This document shows positions 11,663 through 25,063 of a DNA stretch of 64,000 bases, one piece after another. The DNA comes from Apostichopus japonicus (taxonomy: Eukaryota; Echinodermata; Holothuroidea; Aspidochirotida; Stichopodidae). Where the stretch lies: assembly GCF_037975245.1 (NCBI RefSeq), contig NC_092581.1:9803303-9867302 (forward strand), written 5' to 3'. Both the position numbers and the translations under genes were made by a program. Position 1 is the first letter of the stretch. Each line of letters opens with the position of its first letter. The notes beneath the pieces were generated by a model. That model saw only the letters and a program-made list of their open reading frames with translations, had not been told where the DNA came from and ran no database searches.

Positions 11663-12490
11663 AGTGAGTATGCGGATGAGCTGTACACTAAACAAAATAT
11701 AATACAGCATTTGACCTTTTACCCCTTAAGCTTTGAATTCAATTGACATTGACAGTATGTAGTTTGATAATGTTTAACATGTGATGGTCACTGTTTCATC
11801 TTTTGAAGTGGTTAAGCAGACGTTTACAAATATAGTCAATATAATATAATTGATGTTTCTTTCTTATGTCAGTTACCGTGGTAACCACACTAGTACTTGA
11901 CACACCAATTATACTTGTGAATGTTTCAAGTAAATTTAATGTTGGCCTTCGGAGTAACCTCCCCCCCCCCCCTTCCCCAAAGATTAAACACTATTTCCTT
12001 AATTATATCATACATACTAGTAACTACAATGGGGATGTGCTATTGTACTCCACCTACGATTTGTGCAAAGATGGTACCAAAATTGATGTCAAGCTCACAA
12101 TCCCTTGGGGCAGTGAACTGAAACTTGGTGGGTTATATCATGTATATAGAAGGAATGCATGAATTTTACAACTTTTTTTTTTCATTTTACAAGAGAAACA
12201 ATAGTCCGAACATTAAATCATTACGAACACATTTGGTAAAACAACTGGGTCCTACTGGGGTGGGGTGGGGTGGGGGTGCTTGATAATCTACGAGGACTGG
12301 CATACTTCACAAAATCTTCTGACATCAAGTTAAAAGTGCATTTTCCTTCACTGAGTACAATCAGCGTAGCTCATCTGCAATTACTAACACTTGCACGAAA
12401 CGGTATGAGATACGCCCTCAATTATATCGTTTCTACAGTGTGTACATATACTGCTACTTCTATCAACCACAGAACAGAAAGACCACCACC
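11663..12490 (+). other. 5' flank of SNX3; promoter not localised
   Basis: C runs lie near 11962 and a GGGGTGGGGTGGGG tract near 12256-12275. No TATA box or initiator could be assigned. The bases just before the SNX3 start codon (ACCACCACC) are presumably 5' untranslated sequence. Confidence 0.35.
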
Positions 12491-12664
12491 ATGGGTGACC
12501 GTGAAGATCCAAATGCGGCGGATACCAGGCGTTTGAATACCACTAAACAGTCCATTGAAGATGCTTATGCCGCACCAGCAAATTTTTTGGAAATAGATAT
12601 TGCGAATCCAGAGACACATGGTATCGCAAAAAAGAGATATACAGACTACGAAGTCCGAATGAAG
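12491..12664 (+). CDS. SNX3 coding exon 1 (residues 1-58)
   Basis: It starts MGDREDPN and carries the family signature DTRRL and NFLEIDI, ending at YEVRMK before the donor GTGATA. The intron phase is 0. Confidence 0.92.
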
Positions 12665-15600
12665 GTGATACTGTTCACGTACCACCCCTTCTGTTAGGCA
12701 GTGACAAAAATCCTTGTTGGAAGTACATATACTGTCGTAACACTAGGCTTCCTGTAAATCACATTTCACGCACTAACACTACCGTTGTAACTCAATAAGC
12801 CCACTGTTGTACACTTAACAGACTGAATCCAGTTTCTAGTCACGCCGTTAATGCCAGGCTTGTATCGGGCCCTTGATTGTAGATGTATTTTAGATTGAGG
12901 CTATAGTCTAAGGTGTAGTTTAGTGCAATAAGTTAGCCAGAGGCAGGTACCCTAGCCCAAGTACTACTAGCCTAGTAAATTATACTGTGATCTTCCTTAA
13001 ATTCCCTGACAGATGCTGAAATGTTAGTGTGTACGAATACCAAAATGAACCATTTCAAACTCTATATAAGTCTACACAGCCATAACACAACAGTTAATTG
13101 TTATATTAATTAAACAAGGAAACAACAAAATGCAGTTGTCATTTGTATGTCTGCTCCCACTCCTGTGGTATGGTCAGTCACATATAACTAAGTCAATGTA
13201 GGAAATCATTGGTCACAAGAGAGACTCTGGCACCTGTCACTCGCCCATAGATGTCAGTCACTTTCTTGTCTCCTGGGTGAAGCTTCACCCAGCTATACTC
13301 ATTACTGTTGGGAACGTCGTGTGCCCCAATTAATTTGGCAATGAACCCTAATAGGTTGTAGCTACAGTATGCTGTAAGTATTGCTGTTGAATTTCCCATT
13401 GAGACATTCAGCTTTCTTTTGTTTGTATGCATGGAGGTGGGTCTTATTATGCATCAATATACTGTACATGCATATTGTTGGTCAATTTCGTGTCTCACAT
13501 GTGGGTCAGAATAGAAATTCTTTGACTGACATCAATGTAGGTGCAGTGACTGACCATACTGCAGGTATTGTATTGGGGTTGAGTCGTACCAAACTACCAT
13601 AGTATTAGATTTGTAGGTTGAATCACATTGATGATTTATTTAGTTACTCAGTTTACTGGTATTACACAGTAACTTAATCCTATGTGTGCATGATTTTGGG
13701 GACATTTCTCTTTGCATAGTACAGTATATATTGAATAAAGTCTTTTACAAACTATTTGGGTAAATCTGAGTCCTGCTAGAATCTATCAAACCATTGATTT
13801 AATCATGTTTTTGAAGGATACAAGTAAATCAACAGAGCAATATCAAAGAGATTGTCTTTATACCCTTATTTGTAAGAGGAGAACTACACACTATCATAAG
13901 TCGGAAGAGTCAACGTCAATGTTAATTTTAGGTTGCCCGCACCTAATGGCCTGAGTATTCCACAGGTCACTTGTTTATCCTGCCAGGAACTTACAAGTGA
14001 AGTGGAACTCGGTTTCAATTCCACACATTATGAAAAGAGTTAAAGGATGAGTCAATCCGTCTAATGGAAATTAGGGCAAATCATATATGAACTGATCCAA
14101 AAGTTACAGCCTCTGTGAAGGAAGCACCAGTAAAAAAATTATGTACCAATGTTCACTCAGGTGTCAAAAAATCTTAAAGGAATCACAAAACCTACCATCT
14201 TTATTGATCTGTGTGATAGAAATAAATGTCATGAACAATTTTTCGAAGCAGCTAAGAATAAATTTATTCCATTTGGGGGATAATGCAGATTTTATGTTCC
14301 TTCAAACACAAAGAGTTCAGCAATGGGAGAAAGATTACAGTAAATATATGATTGTTTTGCAATGTAAACTGTTCCCCCACATCCATTATCATTCGAGGGG
14401 TAACATTCAGTTAAGGACTTTTTGCAAAATCCAAGAGAATCTACAGGATTAGCACAACCTTACATTTAGACCTAATTATAAACCTAAATTAGAATGCACC
14501 CTTTCACCTACAAACTGTAAAATTATATTCCCAAATGTCAACGATGAACGATCCCGCAAGAACATCCCTCATTCTTAAAAATGTGTAATCTACCTTCAGC
14601 CCATCCGTAAAGGTTCATGCCCATGCCTACTATCAGTTGGGGAAAAAAGTTAGTGTTTGCCTCCCTCCCCCCCTCACTCCCCTCACTCCCACCACCTTTG
14701 AAGTCCTGTGCACATCACTGTGTCTAGACATTGCAAACCGTTGTTGTATACAATAAGTCATTTCTAACTTGTTTTTCTTATTTTGTGCTTTTTCTTCATT
14801 TTCAGACAAATTTACCAGTTTTTAAATTAAAAGAATCATCGGTCAGGAGAAGATACAGCGACTTTGAATGGCTACGATCAGAATTAGAAAGAGACAGCAA
14901 GGTTTGTTTACTTTCATAAATTCTTATTAATATTTATCAATATTTAAAGAAAGATTCAGAGCTGGATAACTTACTTCCAATGACGTGGTGTGCTTGGTAC
15001 ATACCTACTGTACTGTAATGCAATTTACATTTGTAACAGACAGCATTGTAGTCCTTCAGCATATTTCAGAAAAAAATTAGAATATATATATGTTTGAATA
15101 TTTAGTCACCCTATAAAACTTTACATTAAATGAATTCATTCTATAATGTGTAGTCCAAATATTTTATTTTTTCAAATTAGGGGGGGGGGGGGGGGAGATT
15201 GATAACTAATTCTACCAGGTTGTTCCTCTAACAGCCTTCACTGAGAGAGGACATGCCAAACAGTTCAGCTATGTCAAGGCTACTGTATCTTTTAAGCCTA
15301 GAAAACCATACACTTGCATATATTCCGATATGAGAATCTGAAAATTTGCTTGTAAAAAATTGTGCTGTACATTGACCAAGTGTAAATAAACATCTTTCCA
15401 AACTTCTCAAATTGGGATCCGTTGTGCTTCATACATCACATTTTTTGCAGAAATACTGTCAGAGCATAATTGCTGTTCAACACTTCTAGAGACTTGTTCT
15501 TCTGATCCCCCCAAGAAAATCTTCCATTTTCCATGTTAAAAACAAAGCATAACAATGTTTCAGGCAAAATGGCAAATTCATCATGAAATGTGGACTTGAT

Positions 15601-18600
15601 GCTTACCATAGCAGCTCTTAGTTGGCCCTTGTGTTATCAATTGATCATTTGAGCTTCTCAGTTGAGCTTCTACTGTACGGCACGTTGACACTGGGGCATC
15701 TCTCAGTCTTCATACTAAGCCATCTGTCTGTTTATTACTGCAAAGTGCAAACACTGCAGTATTCAGCCTATGGGGCACAACACAGAGTTTATATGTTTAC
15801 TCTACAGAGCACTATGGTGGCCTTTGCTGTAGCATGTCTACAGTACAGGGCTGCTGAGGTGGCCCCTTGCCTTTTTTTTCCACCAGGGCTAATTTTCAGG
15901 GAAGTTTTCAGGGAAATTTTCAGGGTAGTTTGTCAAGCCTGGATTTGCTCCTTGAAAATATTACTAGTGCTTGAAGTGTAAAGAACAACAGAACTTCTAG
16001 AACACAACAAAGACATTAAAATTGGATCAAATGTTACATTTAATATTCTAGTCTGTTCATTATAGAACCTCCCCCCCCCCCAAAAAAAAAAATACATACC
16101 ATTTATATCATATACAGAAAACTGCAGAAAATACCAGATATTAATTGGCTGTGAAGCAAATGTCAAGTAACTGTTGGTTACTTCTCTCTCTCTGCTTTGC
16201 CTCAGCAAATGTTTATGCTTGAAAGTCAGGCAAATTACATCGCACCTGTGTGATACGCATTATTTTAGCATTTTTATCATAAACCACAACGTGGCCCACT
16301 CACACACTAATTAATCTCAATGGACCCATGTACTCACACATTCACATCCAAGTTAAACAAAGATACTACTACACATTTGATAACAACATCCCAACCAAAT
16401 AATACCCCAAAAATAACAGACTACAATAAGTGAATAACATTTCAAGTTTTATTTTCAATAAATCACATTTCTCATTTTCTCTGACAAGTTTCTTAGCATC
16501 CATGTACTCTGAACCCCGCTGTCGAAAATTTCCCGCCAAAACTCAACTCACTGCAATGTTTGATTCTTCCCCCTGTAAAGAAAATAGACTCTTCCGGTTC
16601 ACTGATATAGTTATGTGCTTCAAGTCATCACTGTGTATGTGTAGTTAAAAGATGCTAAGATGTGGCATGTTTACATGATTTATAAACACACACAATACAT
16701 ACATACACTGTAGCCTGTGGAAGCAAACATGTCTATAATCTCTCAGATACAGACATCGAGGGGGATTCCATATAAACCCACAGTGAAATATCGTGAATAT
16801 TTTCGGTTGGAAAGTTTTGAAGTTGTCATAGTTACAATTTGGTAGTTTGTTTTCATATTTTGGTAGACTAATTTTTGGCGCGTAAAATACTCGCCCAGTC
16901 GCTTATGACATTTTACATCCGCTGGAAATTCTTGCGCCCTGGACGCAGAATACTGCTTTCATAACAATCCTGTCGACTGCAGTATTTGCTGTTTCCACAT
17001 GTAGTTAGGCTGTGTCTGTCACTTCCATCTTGACAAACATTTGGCTTCACCATCGGCTACGATAATTTATCTTGATCGCTCTTGGTTAATACACACCTAA
17101 TGTTATTCAAGGCAAGAATCATGAAATTCCAAATAGTTACTGTAGGACTTCTCAAATTTTATACCTTTAAAGCGTGATTCTTGAAACACGATGTAAATTC
17201 TCTCTTCACCGTGTCTTTAATTTACAGATCGTAGTTCCCCCTCTGCCGGGGAAAGCTTTTAAGCGTCAGCTTCCTTTCAGAGGAGACGACGGCATATTCG
17301 AAGACGAGTTCATTGAGGAAAGAAGGCAGGGATTGGAGGCTTTCCTTAACAGGTAACACTTTCCTTCCTTTACCTTTACAAGCATCGGTCCTGGCAAACC
17401 TATAAGTATAAGTACTAACATTTCCAAATGAATTTTCAAACTGGTGGCACTGTTTCTCTTTGGATCTGTGGGTTCTACTTTAACCATCAGCTTTAGTAGT
17501 TGCATCATTCTTGAACACATCATACTTGTGTGAATTTCATAATGAGTAGACAAGTTGTTTTGTAGTTCTAGTAAGTCAACACTCCCTCCCCCCTCCCTTC
17601 CCAACCCTTCTCCCCCTGCTGGCCAACGCTTCTTGTATGTATGTATTTTAGATCCTGCTGCAAGCAGGAACTCAAGAAGAAGCCTCATTGGCTATCAAAG
17701 CGGCAAGCTGACCGAAGTCAGTCTCTTAGATTCGTATTTAACATCCATGATTATGAATTGTCAATTTTCAACAATTCTGTAACTGGACGACATACATTAC
17801 CCTTGGAGTGACTCGAACTGGGAACCTTATGATTGGATGGCACCGGCTTTAAACACTGAGCTAACACTCCTTGTGATAGCTTTACATGCTTTACGCATGC
17901 CACTAGATAATAGACTCACTCAGTCTCTTGTAGTCCACATGTTACACATTGGAGGTACTGTGCATGTGCATAGTGTTGGCCACAGGCAACATACAGAGGG
18001 CGCTGTCATATTTGGTCCTAACAGTGCCATAGGTACAGATCTGGGTAATGGTGAGTGTGATCTATCCTGTTTACAGATCACCAAAGATTTTGTGTGGTGT
18101 TGTAAATAAATCTCAATCTATGTGCAAGTCTTGGGAATATGCTTAAATAGATTTCCTTACCAGGTATAAGTGGATCACTACCATTTCAGAGGCTTTGGCA
18201 CAATTTAACTGAAGCTCAAACTCAGTTTTGCTGACATAATTGAAAAAATCTCAAAAAATTGGTTGACAACCAGAAGTGTGTAAAGTTTCCAAACAAATTG
18301 TGGGCAACATGTATTTGTGTATGTATGGGTGTATGTATGTATGTATTTTAGATCCTGCAAGCAGGAACTCGCGAAGAAGCCTCATTGGCTTATCAAAGCT
18401 GCAAGCTGACCGAAGTTAGTCTCTTACATGCATATTTAATGTCCATGGTTATGAATTGTCAATTGTTGCTAAACTGTGTTAGTTAAGAGTTGAAAGCATG
18501 TGTTACAGTAGTATGAATGTGTCACACTGTGTGTGAATTAAGGAATGTGCAGGTACCCAGAAGTGTCTGTCAGAGATTCCTGAATTCCTTGTCAAGTTTT

Positions 18601-19609
18601 CGCAACAGAGGACCGATATGACAGTTCTCTCCGTTGATCCCCATTAGAGCTTTCTACCTTCTGTTTGCCATATAATGTAATATTTTCATTTTTGCCAAGG
18701 CAGTACAGTAGGTACGTCATCAATTCTTCTGGCTTGCAGATTGGGTTCAAATTTACACTGTGTCCCACGAAATCATTATTGCACCCACCCCACGCCTTAG
18801 AGTATGAGAAATGGATATCATAGGTCTTACCATTCTAGTGGGCACTGTTGTAGCCTGTAGGCATGATCATTTATCTGGTATTGGATATAACACAGTGCTA
18901 TGCATTATGGGAAAATTACACTTAAAGGCATTGAAGACTCTGAAAAAGTTAACTTTCAGTTGCTTGCAAGGGAAGTTTTTGCTACAAAATGCAGACAGTA
19001 ATGAAACTTGATACCTTGTTATCTTTAGCTGGACCTGAGATGTCCATCGCTGTATCGTTGGTACACTGTGCTGTGGGTATTAACCGCAGCTGTATGTACT
19101 GACTGTACACTAGTGTCTAATAACCGACGGTAGCAAGCTGTGTGCGTATTTTGTGGGATCGATGGTGGTGTCTAACACTTCTGTTACACCTCATTCGAAA
19201 CTAGGTCAGATTACCGGTATAAGACATTTCTTTTTGCGGGAGTCTTCAATGCCTTTAAATGAAGTATAAAAACAGTAGAGTGAACACACAACCACAGTAT
19301 TTCAATATCACAATAATTTTTCAATAAACCCATAAAATCAATAATACTACGCTCAAAATAAAGCATGAACGTGCTAAAAAAAAGGGGGGGGGTAATTGAC
19401 ACAATAGTAACCACAACTTGTCTGCGTAAAGAGTTATAAGTTCCTTCCTAAGTTTGAGACCGGAACGCTGTGATGGATGTCTCTTTCTCATTTATCTCTC
19501 CAGAATCGCTGGTCACCCTCTGGCACAGAACGAACGCTGCCTGCACATGTTCCTCCAGGAGCAGGATATAGACAAGAATTACACACCCGGCAAGATTCGG
19601 AATACATGA
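12491..19609 (+). CDS. Sorting nexin 3/12 (PX-domain protein), four coding exons
   Basis: The protein is 166 aa, close to the 162 aa of human SNX3. Coding exons are 12491-12664, 14806-14901, 17228-17352 and 19504-19609, all bounded by GT and AG with consistent frame (501 nt including the stop). SNX3 and SNX12 are small cytosolic and early-endosomal proteins whose PX domain binds phosphatidylinositol 3-phosphate. SNX3 recruits retromer for recycling of cargo such as Wntless. PX-domain residues are all present: RRRYSDF at 72-78 (R74, Y75), PPLPGK at 94-99 (K99) and R122 in the EERRQGLE helix. The C-terminus ends YTPGKIRNT, like the vertebrate proteins. The start codon lies in a strong context (ACCACCACCATGG), and an upstream in-frame ATG at 12440 has no homology. 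An invertebrate single copy would predate the SNX3/SNX12 split. The next gene, PPIL6, converges from the other strand. Confidence 0.95.
12665..14805 (+). other. SNX3 intron 1
   Basis: The donor is GTGATA and the acceptor TTTTCAG. It contains the dispersed repeat at 14425-14640. An unrecognised minus-strand open frame at 13193-13432 has no known homology and is not called. Confidence 0.8.
14425..14640 (+). repeat. Dispersed repeat, copy B
   Basis: A diverged partner of 2725-2965, sharing ATTAGCACAAC, CATTTAGAC, CTAATTATAAACCTAA and TCAACGATGAACGA-like stretches in order. Confidence 0.4.
14806..14901 (+). CDS. SNX3 coding exon 2 (residues 59-90)
   Basis: The acceptor TTCATTTTCAG precedes [11 protein letters not shown]. 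The exon holds the [15 protein letters not shown] core of the PX domain and ends before the donor GTTTGT in phase 0. Confidence 0.95.
14902..17227 (+). other. SNX3 intron 2
   Basis: The donor is GTTTGT and the acceptor TTTACAG. A 15-nt G run lies at 15181-15195 and a CAGGGAA-type triplet repeat at about 15896-15925. No other element is defined. Confidence 0.75.
17228..17352 (+). CDS. SNX3 coding exon 3 (residues 91-131 plus a split codon)
   Basis: The acceptor TTTAATTTACAG precedes [11 protein letters not shown]. The exon continues through [15 protein letters not shown] and ends two bases into an arginine codon before the donor GTAACA. Confidence 0.95.
17634..17870 (-). mobile_element. tRNA-derived SINE, full-length copy
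   Basis: On the minus strand the head reads GTTAGCTCAGTGTTTAAAG, a pol III A-box-like stretch, followed about 30 bases later by GGTTCCCAGTTCGAGTC, a B-box. The body contains the hairpin-like CCTGCTGCAAGCAGG region. The tail ends in TAAAATACATACATACA, a short TACA microsatellite. Two further copies occur at 18318-18490 (head missing) and 43071-43311. Confidence 0.75.
18318..18490 (-). mobile_element. tRNA-derived SINE, 5'-truncated copy
   Basis: It shares the ATACATAC tail, the CAGGATCTAAAATAC junction and the CAGCTTGATAAGCCAATGAG-type body with 17634-17870. It stops before the tRNA-like head, as expected for incomplete reverse transcription. Confidence 0.65.
19504..19609 (+). CDS. SNX3 coding exon 4 and stop (residues 132-166)
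   Basis: The acceptor CTCTCCAG precedes [18 protein letters not shown]. The exon ends KIRNT then TGA at 19607-19609. Confidence 0.95.
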
Positions 19610-22600
19610 GAGCTCATCCACGACGACGGGTGAACTAAACAAGAAACCATCAAAAAAATGTATCATTGTCAAAAAGTATGTGTATAGTGGATATTTTTTA
19701 CTTACTGCAATCAAATTACACTTACAACTTTCCTTTCTCCATGTTTTTCCATCATCCAATCCCCCCCTACCCCACCACACACCCCCTGTTTCCCCTAGTT
19801 CTAGGAAAAGCCCATCATCTGTTGGTTTCCTTCCTTGGCAACACATGGAGAGGAGTTCAGAGTTACGGTCACACGTTAGTTCTCCATTCGGGAACGAGTG
19901 GTCTATGAAAGCAAGAAGAGTTTGTCGACAGAGACAATTCTTGTACATGATCTCTGCGAATTTCAGACTCACTTAACTGCAGCTCCCATTTTATCAGATT
20001 CCATATGATATGCTCTAAAATGGATAGGAGAAAAGTTTTGCTGTGGCATATCAGAAGAGATTCGATATTGTTGACGGGTCAGAGTTGTGAACAAAACTAC
20101 ACGGGGCATTGCATTTACAAACTTTGAAGTGATATTGTCACATTCTGACGCTATGTCGAAACTTAGTACTTTCCTGTACATACAGCCTATCTCTCTGCAA
20201 GAGATGTTTTTTGAGCCTCCCTTCCTTCTGTGTCGTCGTTGACATCCTATTACGGCTTGGAGCGACTCGGTTCTTCCCAACTCATATTTGGATTTTTCAA
20301 AGAAAAAATGTTTGTATACTGTTTTAGATTCTATCAGCATATATATTTTTGTTTCAAAGCTCGATTAGTTTCACTGAGGGATTGAACTATCCATAAACAG
20401 ATTTAATATAAATGTAACAGTGAGCAGCCACTCTGCCTGCATGACCATTTTATAATCTGTAAACAACGATGAAACACGTATACTCTTTTGCATATGAGTG
20501 CCGCCGGTCTTGTAACAATGCAGGAATGAAATAACTCTCTCTCTTTCTGTGAAATACCATAGCCTATCAAATTTACTGCCGGCTAAATAGAAAAAAGAGA
20601 GAAAAATAAACAGTCCTGCCACCAAGATTTCATTCATAACCATGATATTACATACAGTGTAACAATTTCTGTAACAAAATTCAAGTGTTGCCCTTGGAGG
20701 GGAGAGGAGGGGTGTGGAGAGGGTTGGGCAGGGGTTATGGGGGAGTGGGTTAGGATAACAGTTCAATCAGATGGGGTCAAGTGTCTTTGTAACAAAATGT
20801 GGTATTATTGTTGCTATCTTGCTGTACCTTGTTTCTTAAGGTGCAAGAAATGCCTCTTTTTTCCATTTTAATTATTGCCAGTCATTGCAGATTGCTTGTC
20901 GTCAAAATCCTGTTTTTTTCTCTCTGAAATTCACACATGTACACACTGCTGTGTAAATTGCTGTACAGTGCGTTATCAAAATCACACTTTATTCATGCAT
21001 TCGGTTAAGTATGTAGGAGTACTAAGCTGGTTAATAAGTTGGTTATTAAATAAAACTTATTGTACGTAAGCAGAGGTGGTCGGGGGGGGGGGGGAAGGTG
21101 GGGGTTAAGAGGGCAGAAATCAGGAAGACAAGAAGTTTGCTTGGGAATTCCTGGTTTTCCCCTCTCCTTGTACCATTGCATTGCCCAGTTGGATTCTCTG
21201 TTTCACTACAAAACAGTTGTAATACTCTGTTTATCCCTGTTAATTCCCAGCTTTTCAGATTCTTGGGCTTGTGCTGTTTTGGCTGTTTTCCCTCCTCTGT
21301 ACTGTGTAACTTGTGTTCTTGAAAGCTGACGATGTTTATAGTACGTTTGCAATTTTTGGCGGCCACCCTCACACTTGTACATACAGCACCCTTAAATCCG
21401 TGGCACAATTTGTTTCATGCCTTTGTACATAAATGTGTAACCACTGTAGGTATTAAATCGGTACTGTCGCTAGTACTGTGTGTTATAGTCATTTAAGAAC
21501 CCTCAAGGCTCAATTTTGTTGTCTCTTTAATCGTGGAGGGATTTGGAGGGCTACTTTGATGACCAATTACTAAGAGTGAATTGAACTTGAAATATTTCAG
21601 TGGTTGTAGGTGAAATGAGTAATGAAGAAATGTTAAAATGTGCATAAACAGTGTTCTCACAACAAGAAGGTCATTATGGGATTAAAGAAGTGTTTCGCTA
21701 TGTTTTCTACTAAGCCAAGATACATTTAAAATGAAAGAAAATCAAGCTTCATGGGGCTGAGGTATGGGCTAGGGGGGGGGGTGGTGGGAGGAATAACGTG
21801 CAACCTTGGTTCAATTCTGTACATAAATTACCTCAATTAGGAAGATGTGTAATTACCTATTGAGAAGCATTACATTACATTTGCTCATAAAATTAATCCA
21901 GATAGACCTCTAGCTGGATTTGTACTTGTACTCAAGAAACATCGTTTTTTTTTGTCTTTTCCTTTCTCTTTTTGCATTCATATCTATCATGTAATCAGTT
22001 CATAATCAGTTCTCCTGGTATCACAATTCATTTGGTGCATTGGAATCGCTAATTAATTTCACCATCAACGAGAAAGTCGTTGAACTTGGGGTTAATAAGT
22101 ATCTCGGAATGAAGTCAATCATAAAACTGATCCATGTACTTGAGGGTCACTTACATTTTGATCGCTGTTAAAAGACCAGAGTACCGAAGTACAGAACCAG
22201 TCGCCATAGAGATCAGCTTGACAGTATTTGAGTTATTGGATTACCTATTACAAAATGTTTTGGAAAAGCAAAAATAGTTAAGAAATATGACTTTCACATT
22301 TGAAAAATTTATTGATTATGTCAGTTGATTAAATACACAGAGTGTTATTTATTCTTCCACCTGCAACTCCCCTATCTTTGCATATGTAATACTGCAGAGG
22401 TACAGCTGTTTAAGGACTCAATGAATGTCACTGGAGATTAATAATCAATTAGTGAGTAACCTAGAATGATGGATGGCACAATGCTTTCTATGAAAAGAAG
22501 TCATCATTTGACTAGTGTTAACAGAAAGAAATGTTGAAATATTTCCTCTGGCAAACCAAACATTAATTTTTTGTTTTTAGAGGGCATATTATCTATCTAC

Positions 22601-23155
22601 CCTTGGTCTATAGTAGTTAGGTAGATCAGCGTAAGTGGTAGAATTGTGTTGAATTCCTCATTCACCAGTGTCATCGACTTGCTGTAACTCGATCCACACC
22701 ATAATGAAAGACAGACAGTCGGACCCACACACGTCCTCAATTTTAATTACTCTACTAATTTGGTTAAAATGCAAGGAATTCTTTTTTCTATCTTTCTGGT
22801 ATTTTTTTTTTTTTTTTTAACGAACGAAGGGTAGAATAGTATGTGACTGCCATAGGTTGTTTTAGAAACATAAATATCAGGGTGGATTATGTCTGTAGTA
22901 GGTCATACAATTATTGTCGGGTTAAATCGCCAAGGAAAACAAACATCTTCTTCATTGATGTAAATTAAGGACATATTTCATAATGAAAATGTTTCAATTA
23001 AATATATTGGGAAGATTAATTGTTGACGTTATTTGTTTGTCGTTTCTGTTTTCGCTACTTTGTTATTTGTAACATAAGGTGAAAAAGTCGTGAATACTGG
23101 ACCCAATGATAGCAGTGACTTGGCGCACTTACTGAACCACTGCAATACTACATAA
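19610..23155 (+). other. 3' flank of SNX3; no further gene recognised
   Basis: This presumably starts with the SNX3 3' untranslated region. AATAAA hexamers on the + strand occur at 20605-20610 and 21049-21054; which is used cannot be told. Several open frames of 60-174 codons on either strand have no recognisable domains. G runs occur at 21080 and 21773. Confidence 0.4.
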
Positions 23156-23512
23156 TCTGCTTTATTGGCTCCAATTATAGCACGCTATAGGAAAGATTTG
23201 TGATTTAGTAATCGACCTGCCACGGTCGTAAATCAACATCAGGCTGTACAATTAGCCTGCATAGCTTCTTAACACCATTAGGCTCTTTGTTTAAACACTG
23301 TGGAAATATGGTCACATCTACAGCTTAGTTAATCATACAGCTTTCACACAAAGCCCCTCGTACAGGAAAAAATATGTGGCGGGCATTGCAGATTAATTGT
23401 AAAAAGAGGTCATTTTACGACCAAGGCAGGTCAATTATGTAATCTTGAGAAACTTTTCCATGTTAGCAAAGATAGTCGGGGTCTGTACAGCAGACCTTTT
23501 TAAGGTACCTCT
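23156..23512 (+). repeat. Long direct repeat, left copy
   Basis: Begins TCTGCTTTATTGGCTCCAAT and ends near CTGTACAGCAGACC. Nearly the whole stretch recurs in the same order at 25064-25425 with scattered substitutions and small indels. Confidence 0.8.
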
Positions 23513-23574
23513 GATGAATTGCTCCACCCCCCCCAAAAAAAAAAGACCACTAAGGTTCACTTTCAAGTGATTAA

Positions 23575-23810
23575 TGTTTCTTCTTGCAAAAGGATGAAGA
23601 CTTGATCAAGTCTAAATATGACATCATTGAGCAACGTGTGCTTCTATTTTGGTTTTCTTTTTATTACGATGATTTTCTGTTTGCTTTGGTTTTCTTTTAT
23701 TACGATAATTATTTTCTGGGATTTTGCAAAGATTGAATCTAAAATTATTGAATGTTCTTAACATGACCCAATGATTGTGTTATTTTCAGTGTTGACACTG
23801 TTAACATTAC
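23575..23810 (+). repeat. Dispersed repeat, copy 2
   Basis: A diverged copy of 3410-3610, with an internal duplication of a TTTTCTTT-TATTACGAT segment (23653-23710). Confidence 0.45.
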
Positions 23811-23954
23811 ACCTAAAAAATATGCAAAAGAAAGACAGAGAACTTAACGATCGTATCAACAAGTCCCTTTACAGACACCAATAACAAAAGACAAAATCAT
23901 AAAAATATGTTTAACAACTCTGTTTATGAAATCTTTAAATATCTGTAAATTCAA

Positions 23955-24580
23955 GGTGACAATGTTTCAAGGCAATTGACAGTATGTACATAAAATACTG
24001 GAGTATATACATTTCTGATTAAACTTAGTACAGAGGTTTCTCTATCACAAGCTATTATTATAAATATTAGGAATAAAAGAACAATAGTCATTAAACAATA
24101 GGGATACCTGATGAAATACTCCAAGTAAAGAACAATGGTCATTTAACAATAGTAGTACCTGATGAAATACTCCCAAGTAAAGAACAATGCTCATTAAACA
24201 ATAGTGGTACCTGATGAAAAACTACAAGTAAAGAACAATGGTCATTAAACCATAGGGGTACCTGTTGTCAAATACTCCAAGTAAGTACTGGAGTCATATA
24301 CTCCAAGTAAAGAACAATGGTCATTAAACAATAGGGGTACCTGATGAAATACTCTGAGTAAAGAACTGGTCAATAAACAATAGGGGTACCAGATGATATA
24401 CTACAAGTAAAGAACAATGGTCATTAAACAATAGGGGTACCTGTTGTCAAATACTCCAAGTAAGTACTGGAGTCATATACTCCAAGTAAAGAACAATGGT
24501 CATTAAACAATAGGTAAACCAGATGAAATACTTCAAGTAAGGAACAATGGTCATTAAACAAAGGTACTTTACTATACTGT
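23955..24580 (+). repeat. Minisatellite, ~50-bp unit
   Basis: About ten units read AAGAACAATGGTCATTAAAC then AATAGGGGTACCTG then ATGAAATACTCCAAGT. A longer variant with TTGTCAAATACTCCAAG and GTACTGGAGTCATA appears twice, suggesting higher-order duplication. Confidence 0.75.
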
Positions 24581-25063
24581 GGAGATGGTCAAATTACCAT
24601 ACACAAACTATGGTAATACAACCATCTAGACAGAATAGTATAGTACATTTGATATGTTGAGTTGTACATAATACAATGTACATCTCAACATGCTATGCCT
24701 TCGGTAATTGATAAAAGTCATAATGCAAAGGTCTCTATTGCATCCACTACCATGGAATCATAAAACATCCCAATAAAATGTAATTTTCTACAACAGGCTA
24801 TGGAGGAGAAACCTAACTGTTTACAATTACTATCCTTTGTTATTAAAGGGTTCTTTTAATAAATTTCATCGACATGAAAGAAATGAATAAATACAACAAA
24901 CTGTGATAGCAGGTGAACACCACAAACATGGAAAATAGCCTTGAGTCCTATGCAAGGGTTTCTCACATTGACTAGCCGCATAACTCTGGAGAACATTGCC
25001 ACTGATGAACAAGATGATACACCATCTTAAGGATATGCTACTGTAATACCTTAGGCTTAAAGA

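Larger units (their letters stand above)
17353..19503 (+). other. SNX3 intron 3
   Basis: The donor is GTAACA and the acceptor TCTCCAG. It carries two copies of a tRNA-derived SINE, listed separately. Confidence 0.8.

Noticed and set aside
12440-12490. Upstream in-frame ATG extending SNX3 by 17 residues (MYIYCYFYQPQ...)
   Set aside because: No similarity to SNX3/SNX12 N-termini, and the ATG at 12491 has a far better context.
13193-13432. Minus-strand 79-codon frame in SNX3 intron 1 (contains [15 protein letters not shown])
   Set aside because: Looks superficially protein-like, but I recognise no family and see no splice partners.
19448-19972. 174-codon minus-strand frame overlapping the last SNX3 exon
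   Set aside because: Antisense to a confidently identified coding exon and of no recognisable family.
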